A stretch of 64,000 nt of DNA from Saprospiraceae bacterium (lineage in GTDB: Bacteria; Bacteroidota; Bacteroidia; Chitinophagales; Saprospiraceae), in NCBI GenBank assembly GCA_022844565.1, contig JALHLK010000021.1, forward strand, positions 1-64,000, written 5' to 3'. Of the stretch, positions 60,534-64,000 are shown in pieces; the first letter of the stretch is position 1, and each line of letters begins with the position of its first letter. Made by a program: the position numbers and the translations under genes. The notes under the pieces are model-generated. The model was not told the DNA's origin, ran no database searches, and worked only from the letters and a program-made list of their open reading frames with translations.

Positions 60534-62747
60534 ATGAGCGAATCTAAAAAAAAGATTGTCATCTTAGGAGGCGGTATGGCTTCACTTACCACCGCCCACG
60601 AACTAACAGATTATCCAGGTTGGGAAGAAAAATATGAAATTACTATATATCAAGTAGGATGGAGACTTGGCGGAAAAACAGCAACAGGTAGAGGTAAATG
60701 CGATAGAATAGAAGAACATGGCATTCATATTCTTCAAGGGTGGTACGACACAACTTTCCGATTCTTAAGAAGTATCTACTCGGAGCGTAAAAATAAGAAT
60801 CTCGCACCTAAGAGTCCTTTACAAGACTTATTTAAGGATGGATTACAGGCCAATAATACAACATTAATGACTGAGTTTATCCCTGAAATAGGCAAGTGGT
60901 CTAATTGGCCTTTAATATTCCCTACCACTGAAGAGCAACCTGGTATCGGAGGCCCTTTAGACATGTGGAGCCTTATCAAAAAAGGTATGGCTATTATATT
61001 GGAACTTATCCTCGGAAGCCCCTATCAAAAAGGCATAAATCCGATTAGCTCATGGATCTTAAAACATTTTTTCTCAGGTATTGGAGCCAGTCAACAAAAG
61101 CAAAACCCAAGTTTCTTAAGTAAACTATTCAAACCTCTTTTTAAAAAAGGCAGTTGGTTACTGCGTTTGATGCATAAAGAATGGATCGATATTGTAGAAG
61201 CTGAAAAAATATCGAATAAAGAAGATATTGAAAACCACCACCAACATCACAATTTATTACTCAATCTAATAGAAAAGTTCATTAAATTTATTGAAAAGCA
61301 AGGACTTCCATATCTTGAGGAAGAAACTGAAAAAAGACATTTAACCCTTGCAATTTGTTTTGGATATTATAACATTAAAGGAATTATAAATGATGTCTAT
61401 AATCCTACAACTGAAAAATTTGATTTTCAAAGCATCAATAAATATGATTACCGCGAATGGTTAAGCATGCAAGGTGCTCCCGAATGGTTGGTGCATTCTG
61501 TAATCGTCAGATTTTTCTATACGGGTACGTTTGCCAACCTTGTCAATGATAATGGAGGGCTCATTAGTGCAGGAACTGCCCTACAGTTTTTTGCAAAATC
61601 AATTGGCTATAAAGGATCATTTGTCTATCAATTTGTATATGGCACAGGTGATGTCATGGTAATGCCTGTCTATGAAGTACTAAAAAGTAGAGGTGTGAAA
61701 TTTAAATTCTTCCATAAAATTGAGCAAGTACATCAATCAAGTACTGGTTCTATTGAATCAATTTCTTACGCAGAGCAGGTCCAGCTAAGTGTACCTGAAT
61801 ATGATCCTACGCGTAATTTAAATAATTTACAAACATGGCCTTCAACACCTAATTACGAACAACTAAACCCCGCACAAGCAGCTCAATTAAAAGCTGATCA
61901 TGTAAACCTAGAAGATCCTTGGTCAAATTGGACAGATGTGAGCCATGGTAAATTGTTGAAGGGCCAAGATTTTGATGAAGTTTTCTTAGGTATACCCATA
62001 GGCACTTTAAAAAGTATTTGTAGTGAGATTATCTCAACAAATTCAACTTGGCAATCAATGGTGCAAAATGTCAAAACCACACCTACCCAATCTGCACAAC
62101 TTTGGTTTAACCCTTCTTTAGAAGAATTGGGATTTGATAGAGCGTCATGGGGCTTACCGATGCAAAATGCTGCTCCTAATGTAGTCGTATACCAAAATCC
62201 TATGTATTCATGGTTAGATTCATCATTGGTATTACCACATGAAAATTGGCCTAATACACAAACTCCAAAATTCTTGGCATATTTTACTGGGCCTTTTGTC
62301 TTAAGAAATCCATTGCCAGACTTTACAGTACACAATTATCAAGAACATGAAAACAATCGTCTCATGGATGCCTTTGAGCAATGGTTGGATGATAATGCAG
62401 CTTGGTTTTGGCCAAAAGGAACTACAGTTTCCTTCCCACAAGGTATGAATTATCAAAATCTTTCAGACCCTGACAATTCAGCAAGTGGGTATGATCGATT
62501 TAAAAATCAATTCTTTAGAGCCAATGTAAGACCAACAGATCATTATACACTGTCTGTCCCTAACAGCGATTTACATCGCCTTAAACCAGATCAGAGTGGG
62601 TTTGATAATCTATATTTATGTGGCGACTGGGTTAATTTTGGAACGAATGTGGGCTACATAGATGGTACCATTCAATCAGGTCAATTAGCAGCGCAAGCAT
62701 TACTCAAAAGATTAGGTTTTGAAGAATGTAAGGAAATTTGGCATTAA
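60534..62747 (+). CDS. FAD-dependent amine oxidase/phytoene desaturase-like oxidoreductase
   Basis: This 737-aa protein opens with a dinucleotide-binding fold: GGGMAS (residues 12-17), then a strand ending YQVGWRLGGKTATGRG and EEHGIHILQGWYD, as in flavin-dependent amine oxidases and carotenoid desaturase-like enzymes. The C terminus has the second FAD motif, LYLCGDWVNFGTNVGYIDGT (about 698-717), then QSGQLAAQALL. It is longer than typical desaturases (about 450-500 aa), with an inserted helical region (about 190-270) and a His-rich NHHQHHN. It is cytoplasmic or peripheral. Substrate unknown; a lipid or isoprenoid is possible by family. Confidence 0.85.
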   Translation: MSESKKKIVILGGGMASLTTAHELTDYPGWEEKYEITIYQVGWRLGGKTATGRGKCDRIEEHGIHILQGWYDTTFRFLRSIYSERKNKNLAPKSPLQDLFKDGLQANNTTLMTEFIPEIGKWSNWPLIFPTTEEQPGIGGPLDMWSLIKKGMAIILELILGSPYQKGINPISSWILKHFFSGIGASQQKQNPSFLSKLFKPLFKKGSWLLRLMHKEWIDIVEAEKISNKEDIENHHQHHNLLLNLIEKFIKFIEKQGLPYLEEETEKRHLTLAICFGYYNIKGIINDVYNPTTEKFDFQSINKYDYREWLSMQGAPEWLVHSVIVRFFYTGTFANLVNDNGGLISAGTALQFFAKSIGYKGSFVYQFVYGTGDVMVMPVYEVLKSRGVKFKFFHKIEQVHQSSTGSIESISYAEQVQLSVPEYDPTRNLNNLQTWPSTPNYEQLNPAQAAQLKADHVNLEDPWSNWTDVSHGKLLKGQDFDEVFLGIPIGTLKSICSEIISTNSTWQSMVQNVKTTPTQSAQLWFNPSLEELGFDRASWGLPMQNAAPNVVVYQNPMYSWLDSSLVLPHENWPNTQTPKFLAYFTGPFVLRNPLPDFTVHNYQEHENNRLMDAFEQWLDDNAAWFWPKGTTVSFPQGMNYQNLSDPDNSASGYDRFKNQFFRANVRPTDHYTLSVPNSDLHRLKPDQSGFDNLYLCGDWVNFGTNVGYIDGTIQSGQLAAQALLKRLGFEECKEIWH

Positions 62748-62880
62748 TTGTAATTTCTTACAAAGTTATATCAGGTTGTATTATAACTAATAATCTAGTA
62801 CTAAAATGAATTGATAGGCGAGATATCTTCTGAAATACTAAGTAGATTGCTTTTCAAGTATTGGTAAAGATGTTTTTAGA
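62748..62880. other. Convergent intergenic region
   Basis: These 133 nt lie between the ends of two convergent genes. A weak GTTATA/TATAAC stem (about 62765-62787) is the only structure noticed. There is no clear terminator. Confidence 0.3.
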
Positions 62881-63729
62881 TTAAAACCTAAATCCAACAC
62901 TCACTTCTAGATTGACATTCCTATCATAATCCTTTTTGAGGATAAAACTCTTATCTTCGTTTAGTTGACCTACGGATCGATCCATACTATTGTTGGACAC
63001 ATCGAGTAATCCATAATTTAATTTACCGCCAACAAAGAAACCTCTATTGATAAAATAATTGAGTCCTACAGTAGCTTGGACATCAAAAAAGTTGTACTTA
63101 CTGCCTTCTTTACCAGTATATTGATAATAAGCACCTGCAGATTTTGAAAGATATACTTTTTCTTCATCAACAATGATACCTATGGGCCTGCTTTGACCAA
63201 ATGGCACTCCCCTAGCCACGTCTTGATAATATCTGTGGTCTAGCGTCTGCCTGAATACAATTTTAGTAGGTCTATCTTTTGATTCAAAACGAGTCGTACC
63301 TCTACCAATTGGATTAGCTAAGAAGTTAAAACCGAGGCCACCAAATACTTCAATCTTCGGTATAACTTGATACGCTGCTACGATAGGTAAGTTAATGTAT
63401 CCATTCGACACGTCTATGACCGTATTATTTGTACCTAATTCTAAAACTTCTCTACCAGTGTCTAAAAATATAAGATAATGTCCAGAACCGTCATATTCGT
63501 ATCGAGTGCCTGTTTGAGAATATTGCAACTCAGCTCTTATCATAAATTTATTAGTAATCTTATACCCATAATTTAAGCCAAAGTGAAAACCATTGGTAAA
63601 ATTAAATTGCTCACCTGGCTCAAGAGGACCAGAAAATTTTGAATAATTTAATCCTGCTCTCACCCCTACAGACTGTGCATAAGAATAAGAAACAAACAAG
63701 CAAAGCAGAATCGAAAATCTATATTTCAT
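62881..63729 (-). CDS. PorT-like outer-membrane beta-barrel protein
   Basis: This 282-aa protein has a signal peptide (1-18, ending SYA-Q). It then shows VGVRAGLNYSKFSG and alternating amphipathic strands (FHFGLNYGYKI, FMIRAELQYSQTG, VFGGLGFNFLA, VQATVGLNYFI, FFVGGKLNYGLLDV), ending in LEVSVGFRF with a terminal Phe. That is the signature of an eight-stranded outer-membrane barrel of the PorT/OmpA-like type common in Bacteroidota. A TATTTTTG -7 element (63758-63751, minus) precedes it. It is transcribed away from the partial gene at 63822. Function beyond membrane barrel unknown. Confidence 0.87.
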   Translation of the reverse strand: MKYRFSILLCLFVSYSYAQSVGVRAGLNYSKFSGPLEPGEQFNFTNGFHFGLNYGYKITNKFMIRAELQYSQTGTRYEYDGSGHYLIFLDTGREVLELGTNNTVIDVSNGYINLPIVAAYQVIPKIEVFGGLGFNFLANPIGRGTTRFESKDRPTKIVFRQTLDHRYYQDVARGVPFGQSRPIGIIVDEEKVYLSKSAGAYYQYTGKEGSKYNFFDVQATVGLNYFINRGFFVGGKLNYGLLDVSNNSMDRSVGQLNEDKSFILKKDYDRNVNLEVSVGFRF

Positions 63730-63750
63730 AAAATTTTTCTAATAAAACGA

Positions 63751-63758
63751 CAAAAATA
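63751..63758 (-). promoter_or_regulatory. Candidate -7 element of the PorT-like gene
   Basis: The minus strand reads TATTTTTG, an exact TAnnTTTG, 21 nt before the start codon. The nearest TTTG upstream is only 12 nt away, shorter than the usual spacing. Confidence 0.35.
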
Positions 63759-63821
63759 CAACTTTGTAGACAAAATCATCAGTGAAAATGAAATTTTAAA
63801 TTGCTTTTAGATTTATTGTAA

Positions 63822-64000
63822 ATGATTTTTAAAAATATAAATCCGCTCCAGCCACACAAGATTCATTCCTTAACAAGGATAAATGGTTTCAAAATTGATT
63901 TTTTTTCACCACAAGACACAATAGATCCAATATTTGATGCCCCTGAGTATATTGGCACAGTTATTGATCATATTACGATTATTTATAATATATTCGATTT
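63822..64000 (+). CDS. Partial CDS, unknown, running off the window
   Basis: From ATG 63822 the frame is open for 59 codons to the window end: MIFKNINPLQPHKIHSL, then NGFKIDFFSPQDTIDPIFD. No signal peptide and no recognised motif. It is divergent from the PorT-like gene, with 92 nt between the starts. Coding status rests only on the open frame and position. Confidence 0.5.
   Translation, partial: MIFKNINPLQPHKIHSLTRINGFKIDFFSPQDTIDPIFDAPEYIGTVIDHITIIYNIFD

Overview
The window is AT-rich Bacteroidota DNA. The class-level placement is not certain; Cytophagia, Saprospiria or Chitinophagia would all fit. The grounds are a hybrid two-component system with a Reg_prop/Y_Y_Y sensor, PorT-like and SMP-30-like exported proteins, TPR-histidine kinases with signal peptides ending in A-Q, and TAnnTTTG-type -7 promoter elements. 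No tRNA, rRNA, CRISPR array, IS element or phage gene was seen.

Layout. (1) Positions 1-109 (minus strand) are the 5' end of a group IIC intron. It sits directly behind the terminator (112-150) of an NHL/SMP-30-type lipoprotein gene (206-1918). (2) Positions 1919-2145 hold a 20-bp-periodic direct-repeat array and a perfect -7 element. Upstream of it lies a large hybrid regulator (2146-6588: 14-blade propeller, HisKA, HATPase, REC, AraC HTH), which is the likely activator of the lipoprotein gene. (3) Positions 6806-59470 form one co-directional minus-strand block of about 52.7 kb with 19 full-length sensor histidine kinases. Genes are separated by at most 27 nt and often overlap as ATGA. No response regulator lies inside it. 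(4) Positions 59629-62747 (plus strand) are an unknown 290-aa protein followed by a 737-aa FAD-dependent oxidoreductase. (5) Positions 62881-63729 (minus) encode a PorT-like outer-membrane barrel, and a gene starting at 63822 (plus) runs off the window.

The kinase block is the remarkable part. All 19 kinases carry almost the same C-terminal core of about 240-270 residues (HEIQN phospho-acceptor motif, N, D, F and G boxes) joined to different input modules. Twelve are signal peptide-TPR-TM kinases, one is TPR-TM plus three GAF-like modules, two are Reg_prop/Y_Y_Y propellers, three are seven-TM (7TMR-DISM-like) and one is a 2897-aa soluble protein with 13 tandem GAF-like modules. Long stretches of the kinase core are identical in DNA sequence between genes, which points to recent duplication and gene conversion. 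The loops of the core (the DHp hairpin loop, the loop after the N box and the strand before the D box) carry short in-frame elements that look like dispersed genomic repeats. Between the kinases lie small translationally coupled ORFs and fragments derived from kinase 3' ends, plus an internally deleted DUF1016/YhcG gene. The picture is of a growing and decaying kinase cassette array whose outputs presumably converge on regulators encoded elsewhere; that last step is inference.
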